A stretch of DNA of 64,000 bases from Limnephilus marmoratus. Its lineage: Eukaryota; Arthropoda; Insecta; Trichoptera; Limnephilidae. The stretch lies in assembly GCA_917880885.1 (NCBI GenBank), contig OU862919.1, forward strand, positions 11,674,001 through 11,738,000. The letters are read 5' to 3'. Below the pieces are notes generated by a model. The model made no database searches and had not been told where the DNA came from. It saw nothing but the letters and a program-made list of their open reading frames with translations. Position 1 is the first letter of the stretch; every line of letters begins with the position of its first letter. The translations under genes were made by a program, and so were the position numbers. Below are positions 42,889 to 53,823 of the stretch, in pieces.

Positions 42889-42923
42889 ACTTTTTTTGTT
42901 TTACTTTAGCACCACACAGCAGG
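42889..42923 (-). mobile_element. SINE-T tail, left part of a split copy
   Basis: T-run, then TTTAGCACCACACAGCAGG, the antisense SINE-T tail. The rest resumes at 46480 after the hAT-like element; ACAGCAGG/ACAGCAAG is the duplicated target. Confidence 0.7.
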
Positions 42924-43101
42924 TAGGCTTGTTGAAAAAGTATCGATATATCGATGTTTCGATCTTTTTAATTCAATATATCGATATTTTTTGCCGATAT
43001 ATTTTGATCCGATATATCGATACAAAATATCCAATATCGAAAATTGTAATAAAAAGGATATTTTTATTTATTTTTGTTTTTAAAGTCACTAGAATCCAAA
43101 A

Positions 43102-43946
43102 AATTGAGTAATCTGGAAGTATGTTGCCTATTGTATGCTGATGATGCGATGCTGATATCTAAAAAATGTATGAAGAATGAGTTAATGATGAATGTAAGTA
43201 AGTCTAAAGTAATGGTGTTTGAAAGAGAGAGTACGAAAACAGTATGCAATATAGTTGTGAATGATGAATACTTGGAGCAGGTGGATGAGTTTGTTTATTT
43301 GGGAAGTATGTTTACGAGAGATGGGAAGGCTGATAGAGATATTGAAAGAAGGGTGAATGCAGGTAACTCTATTAATGGAGGACTGAACGCCGTTGGCACC
43401 AACAAAAAACTGTCCAAAGACGCGAAACTAGCCGTCCATAATGGAGTACTGGTACCTACCCTGATGTATAGCAGTGAGGCATGGAACTGGCAGAGGAAGG
43501 ATGAAAGTAGACTGAACGCTGTAGAAATGAGATCCCTGATGAGGTGTATGTGTGGTAAAACCATGTATGATCGTGTGAGAAATGTGGAAATCCGCAAAGA
43601 ATGCAAGGCTGATGTAAGCGTAATGAGTAAGATCAAGAAAGGAACGCTCCGATGGTTTGGGCATGTAGTGCGAATGAACGAGGAAAGGAGTGTAAAAAGA
43701 ATATATGACGCAAATGTGAATGGTAGAAGAAGTCGAGGATGCCCAAGAAAGACATGGCACGACCAAGTGAATCAGATACTTGAGTCGGGCCATGTCAAGA
43801 GTCAGAATAATAGAAGAGAATGTATGAGACGTTGTATGAATGTAAACGAGGCAAGGAATGTGTGCCAAGACCGGGATGTTTGGCGGTCCGTCCTCTCTGC
43901 CTACCCCTGCGGGGAAACGGCGTGATGGTTAGTTAGTTAGTTAGTT
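43102..43946 (+). pseudogene. RTE-like LINE, 5'-truncated, with target duplication
   Basis: An open frame to 43925 encodes motif C LLYADDAM, a shortened following region, then VDEFVYLGSMFTRDGK, ERRVNAGNSINGGLNAV, TLMYSSEAWNW and C-terminal LRWFGHVVRMNEERSVKRIY and GCPRKTWHDQV. The 3' end is GATGGTTAGTTAG with TTAG repeats. An exact 11-bp duplication AGAATCCAAAA (43091-43101, 43947-43957) proves target-primed insertion of a 5'-truncated copy. About 50 residues after YADD are missing compared with usual spacing. A second fragment of the same family is at 55667-55806. Confidence 0.88.
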
Positions 43947-44117
43947 AGAATCCAAAACCGTATAGGAACGAACGGAAAAAAGTAACTGTATTGGGCCATG
44001 ACATCTGGCGGTTGAAATTTTAACTATTAAAAGCTTACAAATCTATTTTCTTTGCATTAGTATTTGTATCACTAATATCACTAAATCACTAATACTATCT
44101 CATGTGTGTATGTACAT

Positions 44118-46110
44118 TAAGGCGGAACGAAATTTTGTTTTTTCTAATTTTTATTTGGAATAGTTGTATTAAGTTGCCAATTACCATCAATTATCTCAAT
44201 TAAAAATATAAAAAATATCAGACAACGGTAAAAGCCCCCGCCAAGACATTGAACATTTACAAAAACGACAGTTTTGGGGCTATTTGCGCGGCCTACAAAA
44301 CAGTACAGAATTTATTAAAATAGGTTTATTTTATTTAATAACATATTTAAATATCGTTAACTAGCTATTGGAACCAAATATTTCATTATTGTGTTATGGG
44401 TCGAAGCGGGGGGCGGCAGGTGACAATCTACGAAATGCAGAGTTTTGTTTAAACTAGTGTCGATAATTATCTCAAGGTGAAGGGTCTCGCATCAATTATA
44501 TTCACGAGTACTTGTTGATAAACGTTTTTTAAGTGATTTAACATGACTTCTACAAGACAAACGTTAAATGGAAATTTGGTTAAAATACAGATTTGAAAGT
44601 GAATATCCTATCAACATATGAAAATGTGATGAAATTCTATGAATGAGTTCGACAAAACTTAAAAGTAAGGAATAACACATCAAAAGAACCTACGTTTTTG
44701 GAAATTGCCGAAATAGCTGGAACGAAAATTGAAGAATTGTGGATAAAATCTTTTGTTCCAATTGTCACACTTACAGTTACTATAAAGTTATCACTCAAAG
44801 TGTTATAATTTGAAAAGTCTTTGAAGAAACTTAAGGAAGAAAAGTTAGAAGAGTTCAGAGTACAAAGTAGATTGCTTTTTGACATAGCTGCATGTAAATG
44901 TAAAGAATTTGTAAGCTGTACTTGTTTGAGGGAAAAAGTGACAAAAGAAGAACAAAATTTTTTAGAAGACCAACGCACTAACAGGCAAAAACTGTTTTAA
45001 AAGGATCGAAGAGGTTTAGAGTGATTATACAAGAGGAACATATTTCGATTATAAAAGAACCAGGTTCTATTTATGTTGGGTATGTGGTTCCAATATCGGA
45101 CAATGCAAGAAATATTAAAAGATCTATCAACAGCTTTTTAACGACTGAAAAGATATTACTAGAGGGTCAAAACAAAACAAAATCTTGTGACTTTAGCAAA
45201 TCATACGCTCCTGACTGGTTTGCTATCAAAACACATTTATCCTGCAAAGATGGTTCAAATCATTTATGGAAGCTCATTAACAGCACCAGATATTTGTCCA
45301 TCGAGTTGTTAGCGATAGTGGACCCTGTTATAATTCGAAATAATTACTTTGCTCATCCAGAAAACTTGTTGAGTATGATTCACGTAAGCACATTAGAGAA
45401 CTCGCTGCAAGACGCATTTTAAAGGCTTGTCAAGTTAATACAAATTCTGTTCGGCGCATGTTTGAGGTGCCAAAAGTGGACTTAAATGCACGTTCTTACA
45501 TAGACACGATTGACTGGAAACAAAACATATACAAACCCCCAATACTGATGAATATTTCCGATAAGTAGTTACAAGATCTTATTGAAAATGGAGAAGATAC
45601 AGTGTTGGAGTTTATGAGACTGCCTTGCCACACCTAGGTTGTGGAAAGATCTGTAAAAGTTGTGACAAAAGCAGCTCTAAGTATATGTGACAAGACAAGA
45701 TAAGAGGGATTCGTAAAATCTAAATTAGCATCTCGAAAGCTCAAGCCAAGGTTTGAGACGAAAAAGGATTTTTGTCTTAAAATATGATATTATTCATACC
45801 TACATAACTTTCTGAACCTGTGTTTACTTTTAAAATAAATGATTTTATTAGTTAAAATCTACTTTTATTTTATCATTTAATGCATAAAATATTATATTTA
45901 CTTATTATTTTGTTAATAGGGTGGAAAATACAAAACGTCTATAAAAACTTAAAAAATAAAATTTCAAGTCTATGGCGGGGGTTCAAGCTGTCGAGCTAGA
46001 ACTTCCAAATTAAGGAGTGTTATTTATAATGACATAAAGCAACTTTTACCTGGTATTCCAATTCGAAATTCGAAAAAAAAAAATTTTTCATACAAAAGTG
46101 TTCCACCCTA
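44118..46110 (+). mobile_element. Unclassified DNA transposon with decayed ORF, 1,993 bp
   Basis: Inverted ends TAAGGCGGAAC and TAGGGTGGAAC with an exact, palindromic 8-bp duplication ATGTACAT (44110-44117, 46111-46118). The plus strand carries one decayed protein of about 350-400 codons split by stops and frameshifts. Pieces include TFLEIAEIAGTKIEELW, a Cys-containing segment, FSKSYAPDWFAIKTHLSCKD (in the 45021-45422 frame), KVDLNARSYIDTIDWKQN and a C-terminus VERSVKVVTKAALS... EGFVKSKLASRKLKPRFETK. I do not recognise the family with certainty; the C-terminal pattern recalls uncharacterised repeated insect proteins. The terminal structure argues that the protein is a transposase. Confidence 0.7.
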
Positions 46111-46479
46111 ATGTACATACATAGAAATGTATGCTATTTTTTGCCATTTTTTTCTAAGCCACTCCCATGTGTTTGTCCACAATTGTCTAAGATTATTGAC
46201 TGTACCTTGTTCCAAACACGAAGTTCTTTTTGACTGATTAATACGCCAATATAATGGTACTAAGACGCATACAAACTTTGCACAATGTGTATAAAAATTA
46301 CTATCGATAATATTGAGCTGAATACAATATTATTTTAAAAACGCAAAATCTCTTGAAAATTTGACAGAAATATCGATACATCGATATTTTTTCCCTCAAT
46401 ATATCGACGTCGATATTGATATTTTAATAAATATCGATATATCGATATTTTTTTCACTTTCGACATCCCTAACAGCAAG

Positions 46480-46610
46480 CCGTGAGGAAAAAAATTCCCT
46501 CAGTGGTGTCATCTTTGAGGATGCCGTGTGGAGGATCTTTTTAGGGAAAAGAAGGAGAGGAAGTTCTGGGAAGTAAAAATGGACGAGGAGTGGGTGGGAA
46601 TCTGAGGATC
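46480..46610 (-). mobile_element. SINE-T, right part of a split copy
   Basis: CCGTGAGGAAAAAAATTCCC, GTCATCTTTGAGGATGCC and AAGTTCTGGGAAG follow the antisense order of SINE-T as in 63000-63130. The head is missing, or lost beyond 46610. Confidence 0.7.
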
Positions 46611-46849
46611 ATTTCGCGTTTTTAAAGTTAACAAAATAATCATTAAAACGCATTATTTTTCTCTGGTAACTGAATTTACTAATTCTAACTATTATTTTTT
46701 ATTTTGTGTATATTAAGCGTATCCCTATTTTTTTAACATTAAAGACAGATTTTTTTGTAGTCAAACTGTTAAAGGAACCATTTTTCAATATCTTGGAATA
46801 ATGTATATAGTCAGAATTTTATCTTGATAAATGGTACATTTTTACGAAT
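46611..46849. other. Upstream region of LINE-2
   Basis: AT-rich; part of it may be LINE-2 5' UTR, but the boundary cannot be set. Confidence 0.4.
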
Positions 46850-47526
46850 GGACAGGGTTACGAATGAAGATGTTATGGTTCGGATGAATAAAGAAAAGGA
46901 AGTAATTAATGAGAAAAAGCATTGAATTTATTGGTCAGCAATATGATGAAATAACTAATAATATCGGAAACATGATGCAATTAAAAAAAAATGTGGATAA
47001 CTTGGAAAACGCAAATTCTATCAAAGATCTAAAAATAAAACATTTAGAAATTCGCCTGGCTGATATAGAACAACAAAATGTAAGCTATAATTGTGCTGAA
47101 TTGTCTGGCCTAGAAACCTTGATGAATGAAAATTCTGTGGAAACCGTGGAAAGATTCATAAAAAAATTTGACATTCGGATTGAACCAGGTAAATAAATAA
47201 ATAAAGTTACTCAATATCCTGATAAAACTATTAATAAACCCGTAGCTCAGAGGATGATCATCCATTTCAAAGATGAAAAGTCCCAATCTGAATTTCTCAA
47301 CGCACGCAAAAGTATAAAGCAATTGAAGGACAGGAACATCTTCATTGGAGAAGTTCTATCATCATATTCCAAAACCCTTCTTTGGAAAACTAAACAAAAA
47401 GCTAAAGAAGCTAAATTTCAATTTGTGTGGTTTCGGAACAATAAAATTTGCGTGAAAAAGAACCCAGAACTATCTTCAAGAGTTATTATCATCAAACACG
47501 AAGATGATTTGAATAAATTGTCGTAA
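46850..47526 (+). pseudogene. LINE-2 ORF1, broken
   Basis: MDRVTNEDVM starts at 46850 and stops at 46924. The next frame (46909-47196) gives a coiled coil (NLENANSIKDLKIKHLEIRL) and ends with a stop after IRIEPGK. A third piece (47254-47526) gives EVLSSYSKTLLWKTKQKAKE and FQFVWFRNNKICVKK, the FP-like C-terminus. At least one frameshift and one stop separate the parts. Function as for LINE-1 ORF1 before decay. Confidence 0.8.
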
Positions 47527-47566
47527 TCCCCCCCCCTAAGTCTGACACTTTTATTGAAAAAAAAAA

Positions 47567-50500
47567 ATGGATGATTTGGAAAACATAAATAATATAACCG
47601 ACAATACTGAACCTAACATAACTTTTGAAGATTCATTATCTTGCAAAAATTTTTTGAAAGATTCAAAATTTTCTTTACTATGCATGAATATTAGAAGTAT
47701 AAGCAAGAATTTTGATGAAACTGTTTCTATGCTGGATTGCATTAATCATCGTCCGGAAGTACTAGTCTTTACAGAGGCTTGGCTGAGCAGTGTAATTAAT
47801 TTGCCTAGCATTCCAGAGTACGTAGTCTACAAAACTACGATGAACAATTTACAAAATGATGGAGTAGTTATCTATGTAAGACAAAACATTCAGGTTACTG
47901 TTGAGGAAATTGCTCTCCCCAGTGCAAACTGCTTGAAAATGCAATTATCCAATACCTTATATTTATTAGCTGTATATCGATCTCCATCCCAGACTAAAAT
48001 AGATAACTTTCTCGACTCATTGAATGAATTCCTTGCATCTGAATCCTTGCAAAATAAGGAGATTATCTTATGTGGGGACTTAAATATTGATACCCTAGAT
48101 TTGAAGAACATAAAAACACAAAAATACCTATCACTTCTGGCGTTTCATGGTTTGAAGCCCATAATAAACTCACCAACAAGAGTAACTCCTAACAAATCTA
48201 GCTGCATTGATCATATTATGGCAAAATCAAAATTTGAACCACAAGGAGCTGCTTTTACTACTGGCATAACAGACCATTATGCAATTTTAATGAAGTATAT
48301 GAGCTTAAATCTACATAATATTTCAAATAATAATGTAAAACCTAAATTTGTTGTTGACAACCACCTCTTGAAGACCAAATTAAAGGAGGAATCCTGGAAT
48401 ATAGTTCTATCAACAAATGACGTCAATCTGGCAACTGATAATTTCATAAAATGTTTGAAAACCCATGTGCAAAGTTGTACGCCAGTACAAAAAGAGAAAC
48501 ATATTATGAAACATCTAAAACCATGGATAAACGCTGGATTAATCAAATGCCTCAGAACACGTGATAAATTGCACAACAGATGTAGAAAAGAAAGCTATAA
48601 CTTGGAACTGCTTGAATATTATAAGCGATATCGAAACTGGTGTTCTAGGATAATACGAACAACAAAACAAGCATATTTCAGAAGAAAATTAGATGACGTC
48701 AATGGTAACATTAAACAACAGTGGAAAATTATAAAGGAGGCCATAAACCTTAAAAAGGAACAAACTACCATAAAAAAATTGAAAATTAATAATGTTATTA
48801 CTTCAATGGAAGAGAGTCCAAATATAATTACTAATCACATTAATGACTTCTTCAGTGATATTGGTCCAAGTTTCGCTAACAATTTGTGCAGTGATAATAA
48901 AACCAGTGAGACGTATCTTGTGAATGATTTTAAATCTGAACTTCAAATTACCGGAGACAATTTTTACTTTAAGCCAACTAACATTTCTGAAGTGACAAAT
49001 GTGATAAATGATTTAAAAATGTCTTTCTCATGCGGTATTGATTCTATAAGTGTTATGATATATAAACTCCATGTATCCGAATTAGCTGGTCCCATATCTC
49101 ATATTATTAATATTAGCTTCAAGAATGGGATGTTCCCTTCTCACTGTAAGAAAGCTAAAGTGATTCCTCTTTTTAAAGGTGGAGATCAACTAGATGTCAA
49201 TAATTATAGACCTATATCCCTACTCAACACGCTTTCAAAAGTAATAGAGAGATTGGCTAAGTCGAGATTGGTATCATTCTTAGAAACAAATAAACTACTC
49301 TCTAGCAATCAGTTTGGTTTCAGAGAAAATAAAGGAACAAGTGATGCAGTATTGAGGGTATTGTCGAAAGTCACTAGTGCCCTGGATTATGGAAACAAAG
49401 CCTTAGCTGTGTTTTTAGATCTATCAAAGGCATTTGACACGGTTTCCCATGGATTACTCCTCAAAAAATTATCTTCTCTTGGCATTTCACATTCCAGTAC
49501 AGCATTAAGTTGGTTCAAATCCTATCTTAGCGATAGAACACAACAAGTAGAGATAAATAATAATTTAAGCATTAGCAAACAAATCTCTTTTGGGGTTCCA
49601 CAAGGTAGTGTACTTGGACCAATATTGTTTTTAATCTACATTAATGATTTGTGTAATTTAGATATTCCTGGTAATATTGTTAGTTTCGCAGACGACACTG
49701 CTTTAATATTTGAGGGTAAAACCTGGAAAGATGCTTTTGACAAATGTGATTCAGGATTAAGAATAGTAAAGAGTTGGCTAAATAATAACATCTTAACTTT
49801 GAACACATTAAAAACAAAGTATGTAACTTTTAGCATATCATCAAAAAGTCAGCCTTCCAACACTCATAATCTAATTATACACAATTGTCTGCAAAATTGT
49901 AATTGTAATTGCCACCCTTTAGAAAGAGTAGACTGTATAAGGTACCTAGGTGTAAATATTGATAAATATTTGAGATGGAATGACCATATTGACATGTTAA
50001 CAAAAAATATCAGGAGACTTACCTATATTTTTAAAGAACTTCGTCATATACTGGATAAAGATAAATTAAAATCTGTCTAGAATAATGAAATAATTTTACT
50101 ATATAACCACAAAGTAATAGCTACATTCAAAAATATAAAATCTGTCTATTATGCCTTAGTACAATCTCGACTTTCTTACAATATTGTATGCTGGGGATCC
50201 TGTCTAAAGTCCAATGTAGAGCCACTAAATATTGCTCACAAATTAATTCTTAAAGTCATGTACAAAAAAAAATTTCGTTATCCATCGAAACTTCTTTACA
50301 AGGAATCTGACGTTATGAGTATAAAACAGCTGTACATCTCTAAAATAATTTGTAAATTTTTTATCAATATTTATTCTGCAGAAAGAACCCAACAAATCCA
50401 TACCACTAGAATTGGCTCAAGAATGAACTTTGTCGCAATAAGTACTAAAACATCTTTTGGCCAAAGAAACTTTTTATATCAGGCTCCACTTCTGTTTAAT

Positions 50501-50617
50501 ATTCTGCCAGATTACATAAAGTCTTCCAATTCATTAGCGAAATTTAAAAAAGATGTTAAGATTTTTGTGTTGTCAGAGGATTGGCATACTATTTTTTCAT
50601 CCTTGGCCTTTTTTTAA
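47567..50617 (+). pseudogene. LINE-2 ORF2: endonuclease-reverse transcriptase, one stop
   Basis: The frame is open for 837 codons to a TAG at 50078-50080 and, in the same frame, from there to 50617. Endonuclease motifs: LCMNIRSISKNFDETVSML, FTEAWLSS, CGDLNIDT (about residue 170), SCIDHI, TDHY. Reverse transcriptase: AKVIPLFKGGDQLDVNNYRP, NQFGFRENKGTSDAV, FLDLSKAFDTVSHG, GVPQGSVLGPILFLIYIND and FADD at 707-710. The stop comes from a 69-bp insertion flanked by a 13-nt repeat (50067-50148); without it the frame would read through. C-terminal YYALVQSRLSYNIVCWGSC follows. Otherwise catalytically complete. Confidence 0.92.
50067..50148. repeat. 69-bp insertion with 13-nt direct repeat
   Basis: TAAAATCTGTCTA occurs at 50067-50079 and 50136-50148, bracketing 56 bases of AT-rich sequence of unknown origin. 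The insertion adds 23 codons including the TAG at 50078. Confidence 0.85.
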
Positions 50618-50952
50618 ATAATAAAAAAAAAACATATTTTAAAATAATAAGATATATATATACATACACATTTTTTAAATAACCAGATTTTATTTGAGTC
50701 CCATTTGTCAAAATCGGAGTGTCACCCTAGTTGTTTTGAACTACCTTTGTTTCTTGGTGGGAATAGTAATTAAGGATTTGTTTTATGGTCTATATTGTTA
50801 CAAATTACCCATCTGGTCACCAATATAATATTGTTATTTCTTACTTTCCGCATATAATATTTTAGTGTTTTGGATGTAGTGTTTTGTATTTTAGTGATTT
50901 TTTTGTATCTTAGTGATTTGTGTGTAAATGCACCACTCAAATTTATAAATTT

Positions 50953-50986
50953 AACCTCAATACAGGCTCCTAGTCCTAGTGAGGTT
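50953..50986 (+). promoter_or_regulatory. LINE-2 3' UTR stem-loop
   Basis: AACCTCA...TGAGGTT with loop ACAGGCTCCTAGTCC; corresponds to 36991-37024 in LINE-1. Confidence 0.6.
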
Positions 50987-51097
50987 AATATTTTTGTATG
51001 TAAAAAAAAATAAGAACACATGTATGGTGAGAAATCTATATAAATATAAATATAAATATAAATATAAAATAAATTAAAACTATGAAAATCTGAAAAC

Positions 51098-51320
51098 TTC
51101 CATATCTTGGACATGTGATGAGACATCCAGAGAAGTATGAGATCCTGCATCTAATAATGCAGGGAAAGATTGCCGGTAGACGGGGCCCGGGAGGAAGGAG
51201 AACCTCTTGCCTGAAAAACCTGAGACAGTGGTTTGCCCAGTCTATCGTAGAGCTGTTCCGGGCCGCAATAGACAAAGTCCGCGTAGCCAACGTCCGTTGA
51301 ACAGACAGGGCACAAGAAGA
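51098..51320 (+). pseudogene. LINE 3' end (RTE-like C-terminus), copy 2
   Basis: Encodes MRHPEKYEILHLIMQGKIAG, RTSCLKNLRQWFAQSIVELF and RAAIDKVRVANVR, then a stop before TDRAQEDEE. It is a paralogue of 23757-24010 with near-identical residues. It starts about 40 bases after the LINE-2 tail. Confidence 0.75.
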
Positions 51321-52164
51321 CGAAGAAACAAACATGAGTCGTAGGTACGTTGTCTTGCGATATATATGCATATTTATTTCGATAAGGAGAAAGAAATTTA
51401 CGAAATAAAATTCCTCGATACTTTTTCCATTTTTAAAAAAAAGTTTTCACAATAACAACTCGTTTGTTCTTTCGTGTTTCGTGTTTCATTTCTAATACAT
51501 TCGACAATAATATTTTCGATCGTATATCGAAATCTTATTTCAAACAATAGCGTCACCAAGTAATCTTTTTCGTTGAAATACTTTATTCCTTATTCCAATC
51601 AATTCAAAAGCTTTGCATTGTTTTTTTACGTATTCCAAAAGCATTCCAGAATATTCAATGACTAAATAAAATATTCTTACGGAGGACTTAACATACCAAT
51701 AAAACATTCTGTCCAAAATGGAGGCCAAGATGGAACCAATATTATTGAATGATGTGTAGATGCGGATGTCGAAGGACCTTGTATATGTTTTGAGATGTAT
51801 GAAATACCACTGCACAAGTAAAAAACGAAGCACGTAAGGAAAGGAAGGAAGCAACTTTCTGCGGAACCTTGTGGCACTCTCTGCTACCTTGGCTGGGTTA
51901 ATTATTAATCGTGGTATTTTACTGTGATATGCGGGATTAGGTTTGCGAATGCGGCATGCGGAATATTAGATGTTTACGCGGTGAGTTGCGATTGACGACT
52001 GATTGTTATGGTAACGTTAAATGACAGGTACATAGGGATGGGTAGGAAAAGTAACATGATAGTGATGGATAGGAAAGGAATATGTGACAATCAAGCTACA
52101 AGCACAGAGTCTATGAAATATGTAGATGTATGTAAGTGTAGCTATGTATTGTGTAAACTCCCAA
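51321..52164. other. Intergenic, no gene seen
   Basis: No recognisable frame; a 104-codon minus-strand frame at 51540-51854 lacks known motifs. Confidence 0.45.
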
Positions 52165-52680
52165 CCATCTTACTAATATTATAAAGGCGAAAGTTTGTAT
52201 GGGTGTACGAGTATATTTGTTACTCTTTCACGCAAAAACCACTGAATGGATTTTTAATGAAACTTTACAATCCTATAGTTCATTCACAAGAATAACGTAT
52301 AAGAGCTCTGGCATTATGAAATTTGTATAAAAAAACCTCAATAGGTGGCACGCGAGCTGTTTAAAAACTGAATGTACCAAGAATTAATGAAAGGAACCCG
52401 CGATGGGGGAGGGGGAGGATGATTCGCGGGAGAGGGAAGGCGAATACGTAAGGAGAGAGGGGAACCTGGGAGGGGGGAGAGAAACTCTGGAGGGGGTTCG
52501 CGGGAAGAGGGAAGGGACGGAGTGGAGTGGGGAGACGGAAGGTAGAGGAATCGGAGTGGAAGGGGACGCGGTTGAGGAAGGGGAGGCGGACGGGGAACGG
52601 GACGAATGGGAAAGGACACGCAGGGCGAAACAATTTCTTTATTAAATGGCATAGCAACGCATGCCGGGAACCAGCTACTA
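52165..52680 (+). mobile_element. Pyrimidine-tract repeat, copy 2 (inverted)
   Basis: Starts TTACTAATATTATAAAGGCG and continues GAAAGTTTGTATGGGTG, a start common to many insect repeats. It carries an A/G-rich tract (52400-52620), complementary to the C/T tract of 9881-10640, and ends AACGCATGCCGGGAACCAGC. The bases after the end (TACTAACATTATAAA) resemble those at its start, perhaps a target preference or duplication. Non-coding. Confidence 0.65.
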
Positions 52681-53039
52681 ACATTATAAAACTATCATGT
52701 AAACTTAATAATAACCTTGGAAACCGCCGCTATTTTTGTTTAACCGTTTGGAAAGAATCTTCGGTATGTATTTGGATCGGTAAGCCAAGTCCTTCTATTA
52801 GTTATTTTGTTTAATCATTGAGAAAATTGTACTTTGAAGTTGCTATAATATTATATCCGTTGTGAAATTATCGGTATTAATAAACAAATATTTTCCAATA
52901 GCTTATTGAAGAATGTAGGATGTTTCAAGCTGTGTTGAACATTATTCCAAAATAGTTAATCTAACTATCGATAAAGAAAAAAGTTAGAATTTCAAATTAG
53001 TGGAATAATTCTGAGATTCATTTGCAAAATACTAAAAAT
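52681..53039. other. Intergenic, no gene seen
   Basis: AT-rich spacer; nothing recognised. Confidence 0.5.
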
Positions 53040-53047
53040 GTTGCAGT

Positions 53048-53514
53048 CACGGACATATGAATATATCTGGACCTGCCCTAAGTGATAAAAACGTATTATT
53101 TCCCCCTCCCCATGGAGCCGGCTAGAGCTCCACCTTGGAGCCAGCTGGACTTACGAAAGCCTCGCTTGAATCCAAAAAATGTGACGCCATCATTCTTGTC
53201 CTGACCAGCGTAGAGCTAACATCCATACATTTTACCAAATAACACGGCAATATATGAGAGCTTGTGCTATACACCTACCTAGAACATATCGAATGTAGGC
53301 GTTTCTCCAGTGAGCTTGTCACTGGTTACAGGGGTAAGTAAATTATGAAACATTTGTAAAAGTGTCTTAACTAAATACGGCAACAAAATATTGCTATGTG
53401 GATAGGGGCGAACCTTTTCGGGTGAATCACAGTCATCTTTCCCCTCTTCCCCTCCCACAGTTTGGTTTTACCCCTCATCTGTGTCTTCTGGTCTATTGAA
53501 TTTGGATGTCTATG
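53048..53514. mobile_element. hAT-type miniature element, 467 bp
   Basis: Ends CACGGACATATGAATATA and, inverted, CATAGACATCC. Exact 8-bp duplication GTTGCAGT (53040-53047, 53515-53522). Subterminal blocks match the 736-bp element at 6208 in opposite orientation (for example CCTGCCCTAAGTGATAAAA). Non-coding. Confidence 0.82.
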
Positions 53515-53601
53515 GTTGCAGTCAAATTGTTAAAGGTATGTAATCTGACAGTATTATTATCATAATGACTGTACAGTTTGAATTGTTGTAAATCGAATAA
53601 A

Positions 53602-53823
53602 TGACGACCTCCGTAGTCCAGTGGGTAAGACTCTTGACTCACAATCCGGAGGTCGCGGGTTTGAACCCGGCATGCGCAAATAAATTTTATTTGATTAATT
53701 TGTGTTTTCACAATTAATTCATTTAAAATAATATTTAGTATATTTGCGGCATGTTCCAGAGTGGAAGATACTGTCAGTATCGCCCTGGTGTAAGACCACC
53801 ATTCAGAATTGAAACGTTGCTTG
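53602..53823 (+). mobile_element. SINE-B, left part of a split copy
   Basis: tRNA-like head with A box GTAGTCCAGTGGGTAAGAC and B box GGGTTTGAACCC. Then the body AAATAAATTTTATTTGATTA, GCGGCATGTTCCAGAGTGG and ACCACCATTCAGAATTGAA. The rest of the SINE resumes at 54789 after a foldback insertion. Confidence 0.8.

Larger units (their letters stand above)
42924..46471. mobile_element. hAT-like element, 3.55 kb, host of two insertions
   Basis: Ends TAGGCTTGTTGAAAAAG and, inverted, TAGGGATGTCGAAAGTG. The flanking 8-mers ACAGCAGG and ACAGCAAG match at 7 of 8. Both subterminal regions are packed with ATCGATAT repeats, probable transposase binding sites. Removing the RTE-like LINE (43102-43946) and the 2-kb transposon (44118-46110) leaves about 0.7 kb with no transposase, so it was a miniature element. 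Joining its flanks restores the SINE-T tail, which confirms the boundaries. Confidence 0.82.
46850..51060 (+). mobile_element. LINE-2: non-LTR retrotransposon, damaged
   Basis: Plus-strand relative of LINE-1 with the same plan: ORF1 (46850-47526, broken), ORF2 (47567-50617, one stop), a 3' UTR with the conserved stem-loop (50953-50986), and a tail of ATAAAT repeats at 51036-51060. It shares motif order and ORF lengths with LINE-1 but is clearly diverged, so it is a different family in the same group. Confidence 0.85.

Noticed and set aside
43926..43950. TTAG microsatellite as an independent repeat
   Set aside because: It is the 3' tail of the RTE-like LINE, directly before the 11-bp target duplication.
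53602..53680. Functional tRNA gene
   Set aside because: The same head with different mutations and the same downstream body occurs at 59105; tRNA-derived SINE.
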